Positions 55,633-64,000 of a DNA stretch of 64,000 bases are shown here, piece after piece (the stretch's first letter is position 1; each line of letters starts with the position of its first letter). This DNA comes from Mikania micrantha (Eukaryota > Streptophyta > Magnoliopsida > Asterales > Asteraceae), in assembly GCA_009363875.1 (NCBI GenBank), contig CM018681.1, positions 41,109,010 through 41,173,009 of the forward strand, read 5' to 3'. Below the pieces are notes generated by a model. The model saw only the letters and a program-made list of their open reading frames with translations. It was not told the DNA's origin and did no database searches. A program made the position numbers and the translations under genes.

Positions 55633-57174
55633 AGCACATGGGATCTGCTTAGATTAATCGAATGGCTGGTCTCGCCCCCACACCCACGAACATGTTAGGT
55701 CTAACCACCTAGGGTTCGGCCATAGGTTTGCATGGGGTTTGGCTAATGGTTCGGTGTTCACAGATCCTTAGTCCACAAAGGTTCGCATGGCTATAATATG
55801 GAAGGGTTCGGCCAATAGCTGCTGCACCTGGGTTCGTGAACAAGGTACTGCATTAGGGTTCGTTCGAGACTTCAAAAGGGTTCGCGGTTCAGACCTGTGG
55901 CTGCAGGGTTCGTCACTGAAAGGGTTCGCAACCATGGTAGCTCAGGGGTTCGGGGCTGCAACCAAGGTTCGGTGTGAAGGGTTCGTTGAGAGGATGCTCA
56001 CTGGTTCGACCAGCCTACTGTTGTCTCACGAACCTGTAACTAATCACCATTATCCCCGTTGAGCCTGTACCTACTGTTGGGTTTCTAGGGTTGTTCGCAC
56101 ATCAAGAGTATACCAGAAGAGTCCACGAGGGTGTAGGGTTCGACACATCAAGGTTAAAAACGGTTGGGTGTGTATTTCAAATTTAACAAGTAAAAACCCT
56201 CTTTTTCGTGTTCTTTCTTGCATCATACCTCGAATTCAGCTCAGTAACGGCTTAGATCTGCTGTACTTCCTTGTAGAGGAGGTCGAGGGCTATGCGTGGA
56301 CACCAAGAACGCTCAAATCCGTCCACAAACGAGTGAGATATGATGAATTCAAGCTTGGAATTGGTGGTGGGTGTTCTTAGCCGGAAAAGAGAGTAGGAGA
56401 GAGAGTGTGAATGGTAGAAATGAGAGAAAACTCTCATTTTAGAGTTTTTATACTCCACGGGGTGTTCGGGTTCATTTCGGTTGCTCGGTTCGTAATTCAG
56501 TCGCGTATCCGGAAAAATACGCGTATTTAATTTGCAATAAATAAAAGAAAGCTATTTTTAATTATTTGATGAGTTTCAAAATTGTAAAATGTTAAATATT
56601 TTATTTTATTAATTTAAAGCCGTTCGTGTCGTGTTTTTCGTTTTCGTTTCGTCAGATCGCGTCACTTACGCGCGTCTTCGTACAGAGCGCTAACTGTACG
56701 AACACGATCGTACGTTTCACTTTCTGATTTTGTTTCTACTTATCAGATATCATTACAGAACGTTAAACTCACAGATATGTTTATGTGAATCGTCACCCAC
56801 ACAAACACACTGTCAGTTCGTTATTCTGAAACGACACTGTAAATTACGTTTGAATTGTGTTTCCTCACTGTCGGACTCAACTAGACATCCTGTTATCACT
56901 TTGCTGTCACGTTGAATTGTCGGTCATCTGATTCCTATCATCTATGGATATCAGATCGCAACCGATTTGTTATTGTTATTCGTTTGAACATTGTTGTTTC
57001 TCTTGAGTTGTTGTATTTATTGTATTTAAGTTTTCACTTAAACACATACAACTGTGATTTGTTTTCCGAGTTCTGTTGTCACACAACTGTTTACGTACTG
57101 TATTAACACACAGTATAAGGTGAAAGTACACACACCGTACGGACTTGCCGAACGGTTTGGTACTAGTTGTCACA

Positions 57175-57399
57175 GTCTCCCCTTGTTAAAGAAATTTCGT
57201 CCCGAAATTTAAGCATCATTATCGGGTACTACTTTTTCTCTGCCTAGGTGGAGGTGCTTTGATATCCTGTGTTTCTTTGTATAATAGCTGTTCTCATGTT
57301 TATGCGATGTTGTATTTAGAGTTTTCTCGAGTCTGTTCGATGTGATACGGATTCGTTTTCAGTCTCTCGACCGTACGATCAGAAATGTTTATGTTCCTT
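57175..57399 (-). repeat. G4 internal 3' end right of the right LTR
   Basis: PPT, palindrome and following bases identical to 46964-47188 or so. The match ends at TTCCTTGA, where the sequence switches to a plus-strand integrase. Confidence 0.88.
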
Positions 57400-58263
57400 G
57401 ATGAAGTGCACAAGACCCGATATTCTGTGCACAGGATGGGGTCATCTACTACCAGGCGCCAATAAGATGTATCAAGACCTCAGGAGATTTTATTGGTGGC
57501 CCGGAATGAAGAAGGATGTAGCCGAGTATGTGAGTCGATGTCTGACTTGTGCCAAGGTTAAGGTGGATCACCAAAGATCGTCTGGATTACTAGAATAACT
57601 TAAGATTTCTTGGTGGAACTGGGAACATATAGCTATGGTTTTCATTACAAACCTACCTCGTACTTCGAGTGGACATGAAACGATTTGGGTCATCATCAAC
57701 CGGCTGCCCTAATCTGCACATTTCTTGCCTATGCATGAGAATTATACAATGGAAAAGTTGGAAAGACGGTACATAAACGAGATTGTAGTACGAAATGGGG
57801 TATCATTGTCAATTATTTCAGATCGAGACAGTCGGTTTACCTCACGGTTCTAGCAATCATTACAGAAATCCTTGAGAACAATCATGAAATTGAGCACTTC
57901 TTATCATCTACAAATGGATGGTCAAAGAGAACGTACTATTCAAACCTTAGAGGATATGCTATGGACGTGAGTGGTAGACTTTGGTGGAAATTGGGACTCA
58001 TACCTACCACTGATAGAATTCTCCTACAATAATGGCTACCATAGTAGTATTCGATGCGCTCCATTCGAAGCAATCTATGGTAGGAAATGTAGATATCCAA
58101 TCTGTTGGATCGAAGTGGGAGAGAACCGACTAACAGGGCCTGAATATATCCAGGAGACTACTGATAAGATTGCCCAAATTCAAAAGAAATTACAAGCTGC
58201 AAGGAGTCGCCAAAAGAGCTACGCGGACAAACGCCGTAAACCCTTGGAGTATCAAGTGAGTGG
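57400..58263 (+). pseudogene. gypsy integrase fragment (broken)
   Basis: Plus-strand chromovirus integrase from the HHCC finger (FYWWPGMKKDVAEY, CLTCAKVK) through the core (LSIISDRDSRFTS, RERTIQTLEDM) to QKSYADKRRKPLEYQV. Four or more in-frame stops are present (after SGLLE, after INRLP, at the Trp of FWQS, and before VVDFGG). The first catalytic Asp is lost, with AMVF in place of AMDF. It is cut by the LTR starting at 58269. It is too short to assign to one of the named elements, though closest in wording to G1 and G2. Confidence 0.88.
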
Positions 58264-58268
58264 AAAAA

Positions 58269-60834
58269 TGTCACACCCACAATTTCTCACTAATGGAATC
58301 ATGCCGTTTAAGGCGTGACAAACCAGGATCTCAGGCATTAGACATAGAGAAAGACCTCTATATGCATTTCAAACATAAATTCGGTCACAAATGCAATAAA
58401 CAAAAGTAGTGTTGCGGAAGCGTTTGAAAATTCATGTCAAAACATAAGTTATAATGTTCAAAGTATTAAATCCATGAATAAACAGAAACTGATGCATAAG
58501 ACTCAACATCCTAGTCACTGCTTGCTCATGCTTGTGCCTTAGCGTCCTATGAAAACATGCAAATATAGTCAACATAAGGTTGGTGTGTACACATGTTTTT
58601 ATAAATAATCACAAATGTTTGAACAAACTATTTTTAAGTAATGTTTGCAGATCACATAATGACAAATTGCATAGTTAATGATATCTAGTCATTTGTACTA
58701 TTTACTTAAGTGGTTGACACCGAAGCTGACTGTTTGAATGTTGGTTTCCTTTCCACTATTGTCTAACACAAACAATATTAATGTATGAATTGGTCAGTTA
58801 AACACCTGCGTAGACCTACAATCTACCAAATGAGGCTTGTCAAACCCAATAGATATATCTTCAACTACCACGGTTTGCACTACGGCAAACTAAACGGTTC
58901 GATATGTAAGGACTTCAAGTGTTATGTCTGCAATTGTAGTAAACAGCTAACTTATGCAAGTGATATGTATCTAAAAGTCTTTGATTGCACATGTTTTCTC
59001 CCCCAAAATTGTAAAAGTAAAAAGGGCCATGTACGCACCTTAGAATGCAAACTGAATGATCAAATGCTCGTGAAATTGTGTAGATAACCTTCTACGAGGA
59101 AATCTGTGTTATTACAATAACTTCGTGTTATTTGGAATGTCAGATTGTGTTTGTAACCTCATACGTGTCAACTCACGTATGTTACATTGTTTCAAATGTA
59201 CGTACAAAAGTATGTACAGCTTTGAGTTCGTTTGTTTAAATCGTAAAAGTATATACGATTTCGTTTAAACACGCATAATTATACTCGATTATGTTTTTGG
59301 GTAACTGTAAATTCTATCCTTTAATTATGTTTGGAATTCAATTCTAGTTCCAACGCAACTGGGACTGATTAAATCGGAGTTAAAACAAACGAGTTATGAC
59401 AAAATACCAAAAATGGTATTTTTGTGCAAAAACAAGTGGCCCTCGGATTCAAACCCACGACCTCCCCCTGACAACACACACTCCCTACCAATCCAGCCCG
59501 CTAGGGTTTCGTAACTGGATTCCAAAACCAATTTTTTTACCTTTAATAAACCTAGTTCCCTTTGTTATCTCTTAACCGAACAACTAGGGTTCCAATTGAC
59601 CCACAATTTGTTTCCAATCGAATCTGTAACCATAGGGGTTTTGTTCCAGTGATTTAGGCGAGTCAAACAATGAGTTTAATTTAAATATTTTGATCAAATC
59701 ATTCGGTTTTTTGAACCTACATAGGTTCGAAACTAATCCCATTAAAGCATGATCCAATTTTCTTTACTTCGTTTATGTTAAACTGCAAAACCATAGGGTT
59801 TTCAATAAGTAAAGTATTTTGAAGCTTTCTGTACCAATTAATTGCATTTTTATGCTCGATTGACCTGAAAATCCCAATTTGTTTTATCCTAAGAACCCTA
59901 ACAATCGAATTCATACAATTCGCTGTTGTTTGACGAAATTAACATAGGGTTTTTATTAAACAAAGGATTCCGAAGCTACATGTATAGTTTAATTTGATTA
60001 TGGAATTCATTTTGATCTACAACGCCAAATATGTTTTAATGATGAACCCTAGTTATCGAATTTGTACAATTCGATATCAAATCAAAAAATTGATAGAGGG
60101 ATTTTGTTCAACACATCATTTAGAATCTGTGTATGTAATATGATTTAATTCTAGAACTCATTTGCATTGAAAGCCCCAATTCGTTCTTGTTTAACACTAA
60201 GAATCGAATTCATATAATTTGGCATTATAACTCCGAATTTTCATAGGGCTTTCCTTAGTCGAGACTTTTAGGTTGTGTAGGAATCGATTTTTACCTGGTT
60301 TGACTTCGAATTGATATGATTCGACTAAATGCTTGAGTTTTGCTGATCCCCAATCGAATTCTTCCATCCAACGTGTTTTTGGTCGAATTGTGGTATTCAA
60401 AAGCTACTAAGAGGGCCGATTGAAGTTTCTAAAGCTTCAATTGTGTGAGTTTTGATCGATTTATTTGGGTTTCGTACTTAATGGTTACTATTTCGACTTT
60501 TGAGGTCATTTCTTGATTAATTCGATGATTGATGGTTCTAAAAACGCTTGATAATCTTTAACCATCATCAATGTGAGCTTCATGAATGATTAATTTGATG
60601 AATTACAGTGGAATAATGTTAATTTCAAATTTCCCACTTGATTTACAACGAATTGTGACTTTAAAGGTCAAAATTGTGTATGTTTAACCAATTGCAAGTG
60701 TAATCCTTGTGGTTTAAATGTTTATGGACTTGTTTTGATTAATTTTGGTCCTTTTAGTTTGATATTTTGCAATTCCATGCAATTTATGTTAATTTATGGT
60801 TAACGGAGTTAACCCGAAATGACGGGATGTCACA
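58269..60834 (-). repeat. gypsy LTR A (2566 bp), 3' LTR
   Basis: TGTCACACCCACAAT to GATGTCACA on the plus strand, followed by a PPT-like TCATCCCCTTGTTAAAGG at 60835, so it is a minus-strand 3' LTR. No matching TSD (AAAAA against TCATC), as expected when a PPT follows. It lacks a recognisable module and CGAACC array. An acceptor-like TTTGCATGTTTTCATAG on the element strand near 58550 is kept. The 100-codon frame at 58785-59087 is not convincing as a gene. Confidence 0.7.
59435..59510 (-). other. tRNA-like remnant inside LTR A
   Basis: On the minus strand GGGCTGGATTGGTAGGG resembles a Pol III A box region, and GTGGGTTTGAATCCGAGG, about 30 bases on, resembles a B box and T arm. The T stem does not pair well, so it is not a working tRNA. 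It could be a SINE head or an old tRNA copy. Confidence 0.4.
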
Positions 60835-61392
60835 TCATCCCCTTGTTAAAGGAATCTCGTCTCATAAATTGTTAAATGTTAGAAGTAGTTAGGATACTAC
60901 TTATGAGTTCAAAATGTGCGTTTCAGTGCGATATTTGATTATTCTTTGCGCTTGTGTGTACTCACACACAAAGGTTCAATGTTTGCAACATCAGACCTAA
61001 GTGTGATCGTTCTTAGTTCAATGTTTGCAACATCACCCCTAAGCGTGATCATTCTAAGTTCAATGTTTGCAACATCATACTTAAGTGTGATCATTCTATG
61101 TAAATATGTAACCTTGCACATAGCAAAATGTTTTTACCTAACCATGTTTGTACTACCATGAAATGTAGCACATGAAATGTAGCACATAAAATGTAAGTGT
61201 TTGAAATGTAGTACATCAGTTGTACCTAATCATGCTTGTAAGTGTTTGAATTCTACAATGTTTGTGTTCAGCACAAATGTTTGTAATAAAACCAAATGTA
61301 AATTTCTTCATCGCCTTGAAATTTGAAAGTGTTGGAGTGTGGGGTATCACATCATCCCCTTGTTGAAGTAAATTTAGTCCCAAAATTTAACA
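60835..61392 (-). other. interval between two PPT-like junctions
   Basis: TCATCCCCTTGTTAAAGG at 60835 and TCATCCCCTTGTTGAAG near 61352 are two successive LTR/PPT borders about 517 bp apart on the same strand. The second is followed by AAATTTAGTCCCAAAATTT, a decayed form of the conserved palindrome. The interval therefore holds the internal stub of one element and a truncated LTR end of the next. Confidence 0.55.
60975..61100. repeat. 42-bp tandem repeat, 3 copies
   Basis: Each unit begins TTCAATGTTTGCAACATCA and ends GTGATCATTCTAAG or similar. Since 42 is a multiple of 3, it creates short open frames on both strands. Confidence 0.9.
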
Positions 61393-62390
61393 TGTCTTCT
61401 TAGTGTTTGTAGTTGCTGTTTAGAATAGTTGAGGATATTTCTTCATCATTTGATCCTTACTTTCCCATGTGAACTCAGGTCCATGTTTGAATTCCAACGG
61501 ACCTTGACTATTGGAATTTTACTTTGTTTGAGCTGCTTGACCTCTCGGTCCATGATTTCTACTGATTCCTAGATGAATCATAACTGTTCGTCCACCTGTA
61601 TTTCTTCAAGTGGTACTACCAATGTCTCATCATAAAGACATTTCTTTAAGTTAGAAACGTGAAAGACATCATGAACTCCACTGAGTTTATATGGTAATTT
61701 GAGTTGATACGCCACCAGACCAATCCTTTTCACCATCTCAAAAGGTCTCATGTAACGTGGGCTAAGCATCCCACACTTACCGAATCGTATCACACCTTTC
61801 AAAGGTGATACTTTCAGAAGAACCTGGTCTACTACATGAAATTCCAATGGTTTTCGATGCCTGTCAGCGTAACTCTTTTGTCAATCCCGAGCCGCTGCCT
61901 TACGAGTCTGGATTTGTACGATCTTCTTCTTTGTTTCATGTACTAGTTCAGGTCCTGTTAGTTGTCTCTCACCAATTTCAGCGCAACAAACTGGTGATCA
62001 ACATTTACGACCATATAAAGCTTCAAAAGGTGGCGCTTGAATGCTTCTGTGATAACTGTTATTGTAAGAGAATTCCACTAACGGTAAGTGGGTTTCCCAG
62101 CTATCACCAAAATCAATTACGCAAGCTCTTAACATATCCTCTAGTGTTTGAATCGTACGTTCACTTTAACCGTCAGTTTGTGGATGATATTCTGTACTCA
62201 TGTCTAATCGAGTTCCCGGAGACTTTTGGAGAGATATCCAGAAGTTTGAAGTAAATTGGGCATCTTTATCCGATATGATGAATATTGGTAAGCCATGTCG
62301 CGATACCACTTCCTTTATGTAAATAAGAGTGAATTTCTCCCATTTGTCAATTTCTTTAATTGCTAGGAAATGTGCATATTTCGTTAATCT
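61393..62390 (-). pseudogene. gypsy integrase-chromodomain fragment G6 (broken)
   Basis: Minus strand: integrase core from RLTKYAHFLAI and FIISDKDAQFTS to YHPQTDG, a stop in the next codon, then the TIQTLEDML region, the tether (KVSPLKGVIRFGKCGMLSPRY, SGVHDVFHVSNLKKC) and a chromodomain remnant near 61430-61560. It is interrupted upstream by the C2 LTR exactly at an Arg codon before LTK. Its upstream part should lie right of the window. The stop after QTDG is again CAA to TAA. Confidence 0.85.
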
Positions 62391-62849
62391 TGTTGATCTC
62401 TGATTTTGATCTTGATAGTACAACGGAATCCTATGAACAATCAAATATATGCGGAATCTATATTTGATCTATATGAATCAAAGAAGAAACAAACATTTCT
62501 ATAATCTCCATTTCATTAATCAAGATTAAATGATTACAATGAAATATAAGAACACACAGTTCTTACTCACATAGAGAGAATCACTCAGAGGTTTTTCAGA
62601 AGTTCTGACAAAACTACACAAACCTCCAATATATACAAGCTGTCAGCCGAACCTAGCCGTACCTATAGATTCGCCAGCTGAACCTTGAGATTCGTTAGAC
62701 GAACCTGTATAATCAAACCAACTAGGTTCACCCAACCTGCTAAGGTTCGTGGGCCAGACGAACCTCAGCCAAACCTCAGCCAAACCTCTACAAACCTATC
62801 TATAATTTACATATTTTGATAAGTAACCTATCACAAACCTGTACTAACA
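62391..62849 (-). repeat. copia C2 3' LTR (459 bp)
   Basis: On the element strand it begins TGTTAGTACAGGTTTG and ends GATCAACA. Related to the C1 LTR by its start and by the shared TGCGGAATC and CGTGGGCCAGACGAACC words. It holds a small CGAACC group (62646-62770). The flank AATCT (62386-62390) should be the TSD. Confidence 0.8.
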
Positions 62850-62863
62850 AACTCCCCCTTAAT
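62850..62863 (-). promoter_or_regulatory. C2 polypurine tract
   Basis: AACTCCCCCTTA on the plus strand is TAAGGGGGAGTT on the element strand, directly before the LTR. This fixes C2 as a minus-strand element with its body to the right. Confidence 0.85.
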
Positions 62864-62968
62864 AGTTGCTTCCAAAATCTTCAATCTCTGTCTTCAGTCT
62901 TCACTTTGAACTCCACTTGTTTCTCTACACACATTATCAGCAGCATGAATTACAACAGACCTTGGAAT

Positions 62969-64000
62969 CTAAGATAATCTTTCAGCTTCCTGCTTGGCAT
63001 CTCTCTCATCTATCTCTTTTTGTACTTTCATCAAATCAACATACAGATAATTAACATCTTCCCAGTTACATCTAGAATGTATACCCATAGTATAACACAT
63101 CCGAGCAATTGTTTGAAATTGAACTGCCATGTCTTTGTAACTTATTCCAACATCATGAAATCCATCATCAGCAAAGATTTCAGCTACATTCAGCAAATCA
63201 ATGTCTTCTTTTGAACAATTTACTATCCATACAGGATCCAACATCCTAATCACTCTCCATTTCTCTTCTTGTCTCAGAAGAATAACAGCTTCAGATGTCT
63301 TTTCATCATAGAACCAGAATTTGAAATAAGGATTCCAATTCAGTTCTATTCTCCTCAACCTTGGTCTTGTATAAGCTTTAGGCTTTGAATATCCAAGTAG
63401 TTTGTATTTGACTTGTGGAACAAGCAAACTCCATCCAATCTTAGCCTCTTTCTTTAATAACTTCTCAAATATATCATTATGTTCAGTCTGAATTGGCTTT
63501 ATCATCTTCAATCTGGATAACTGCATACATTCAAAAGATGGTAAAGACATTATATCCAATGCTTTTCCAAAAAATATTGACATCCATCAGTCCTTTTAAC
63601 TACATAACATCCTTTGTTTTGCATGCTTCCAGAAATGTTGTGAAAGTAACCATAGCTTACAATTCTTCCTTTCATCTTTGACTTAGATCCAATCTTGAAT
63701 CTTGTGAATTGTCTAGCTTGGTTTTCTTGAACTTTTTCTTCAATGTCTTCAATCATTTGCTTGAAAATGTATAAATGATCAATTATGTATTGATGTTCAT
63801 CTTGATTTTCCTTCCATGTCTCCATATAAGTCTTTGCTTTCATTTGATCAACTGATGTTCTTTGCACACCTCTTTGAACATCACAATCTAATATCTTTTT
63901 CAAAGTTTGTAAATTATACAAATTCTCATCCATTTGATAATCTTGTTCAAAATCAAACAATTCCAATTGATCATCTTGTTCAAAATCAAATAAAATCTGA
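62969..64000 (-). pseudogene. C2 unrecognised frame between pol and 3' LTR (partial, frameshifted)
   Basis: Two overlapping minus-strand frames (63966-63550 and 63583-62969) read as one protein of more than 320 codons interrupted by a 1-base shift at a T run near 63575. It is open to the right edge and ends about 105 bp before the PPT. The sequence is hydrophilic and rich in Lys, Glu and aromatic residues (FKFWFYDEKTSEAVILL, RVIRMLDPVWIVNCSKEDID). I see no zinc finger, membrane segment, signal peptide or coiled-coil register strong enough to call. Copia pol enzymes are absent from it. Its position matches the extra or env-like frame known in SIRE/Maximus elements, but no envelope-like hydrophobic segment is visible. 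Function unknown. Confidence 0.65.

Larger units (their letters stand above)
49299..57174 (-). repeat. G4 right LTR, complete but split by a solo LTR
   Basis: Begins TGTCACACCCCGGGCC and ends TTGTCACA on the plus strand. Without the 3386-bp insertion (solo LTR plus one TSD) it is about 4490 bp. It carries the module (49848-49921), 28-bp array (50278-50501), the donor-like AAG/GTGAGT region (near 54581) that the left LTR has lost, the TGGGCY block (55003-55632), CGAACC array (about 55685-56146) and GTGACGAT hairpin (56778-56807). Confidence 0.85.
43081..57399 (-). mobile_element. Ty3/gypsy G4, pol-less element in LTR-sharing tandem
   Basis: Minus-strand order: 225 bp of internal 3' end (57399-57175), complete LTR (57174-49299, split by a solo LTR), primer site, gag, decayed protease remnant, PPT, second LTR (46963-43081, missing about 109 bp). 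The internal region is only 2.3 kb. Because internal DNA lies on both sides of the right LTR, this is a tandem made by unequal recombination rather than a simple insertion. It resembles published TR-GAG elements in having LTRs, PBS, gag and PPT but no pol. Confidence 0.8.

Noticed and set aside
58785..59087. 100-codon plus-strand frame with several Cys residues
   Set aside because: Lies inside LTR A, antisense to the element, with no recognisable domain or conserved counterpart.
1..64000. Host protein-coding genes
   Set aside because: Every convincing protein similarity is gag or pol. The only frame without a known family is the C2 downstream frame, which belongs to the element by strand and position.

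Overview
The window is 64 kb of repetitive plant nuclear DNA made almost entirely of LTR retrotransposons. I see no host gene, no functional RNA gene and no bacterial or viral genome. The Ty3/gypsy chromoviruses have a C-terminal chromodomain, LTRs of 2.6 to 4.5 kb and a tRNA-iMet primer site (Tekay/Del-like). The Ty1/copia elements have very long gag regions (SIRE/Maximus-like). The protein flavour suggests a eudicot, probably Asteraceae; that assignment is inference.

Layout. (1) 1-6913 (+): 3' part of gypsy element G1, ending in a complete LTR. (2) 6914-27648 (-): a decayed copia element, C1, split at 8822/21429 by a complete gypsy element, G2 (8823-21428, +), with target duplication CCTGG. 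G2 has one uninterrupted gag-pol frame and LTRs that appear to differ by one substitution and one 1-bp indel. (3) 27649-30093 (+): remnant of an older gypsy LTR into which C1 inserted. (4) 30249-43080 (-): decayed gypsy element G3, whose two LTRs agree in their U3 half but not in their U5 half. (5) 43081-57399 (-): a tandem, LTR-sharing arrangement of G4, an element that kept gag and lost nearly all pol. Its right LTR is interrupted by a 3.4-kb solo LTR (50714-54094) with TSD TCTCA; the left LTR still shows the empty site. (6) 57400-58263 (+): decayed integrase fragment. (7) 58269-60834 (-): a 2.6-kb LTR, followed by a second PPT junction and a decayed integrase/chromodomain fragment to 62390. 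(8) 62391-64000 (-): 3' LTR of a second copia element, C2, preceded in its sense direction by an unrecognised frame lying between pol and the LTR.

The main structure that standard annotation misses is inside the LTRs. A module of about 70-90 bp occurs 14 times; its core is nearly constant and it is closed by a stem whose sequence changes while pairing is kept. A second small hairpin family is centred on GTGACGAT. Dense arrays of CGAACC occur in both gypsy and copia elements: mainly CGAACC in gypsy sense strands and mainly GGTTCG in the copia C1 leader. A block of 21 same-strand TGGGCY motifs, and a conserved pair of splice-like signals bracketing the module, complete the picture.

How the parts relate. 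Intact G2 could supply all proteins of a transposition cycle. G4 (LTR, PBS, gag, PPT) looks like a non-autonomous partner sharing G2's primer site, PPT signals and gag type. C1, G3 and the two integrase fragments are relics whose stop codons are often C-to-T changes. All comparisons were made by eye.
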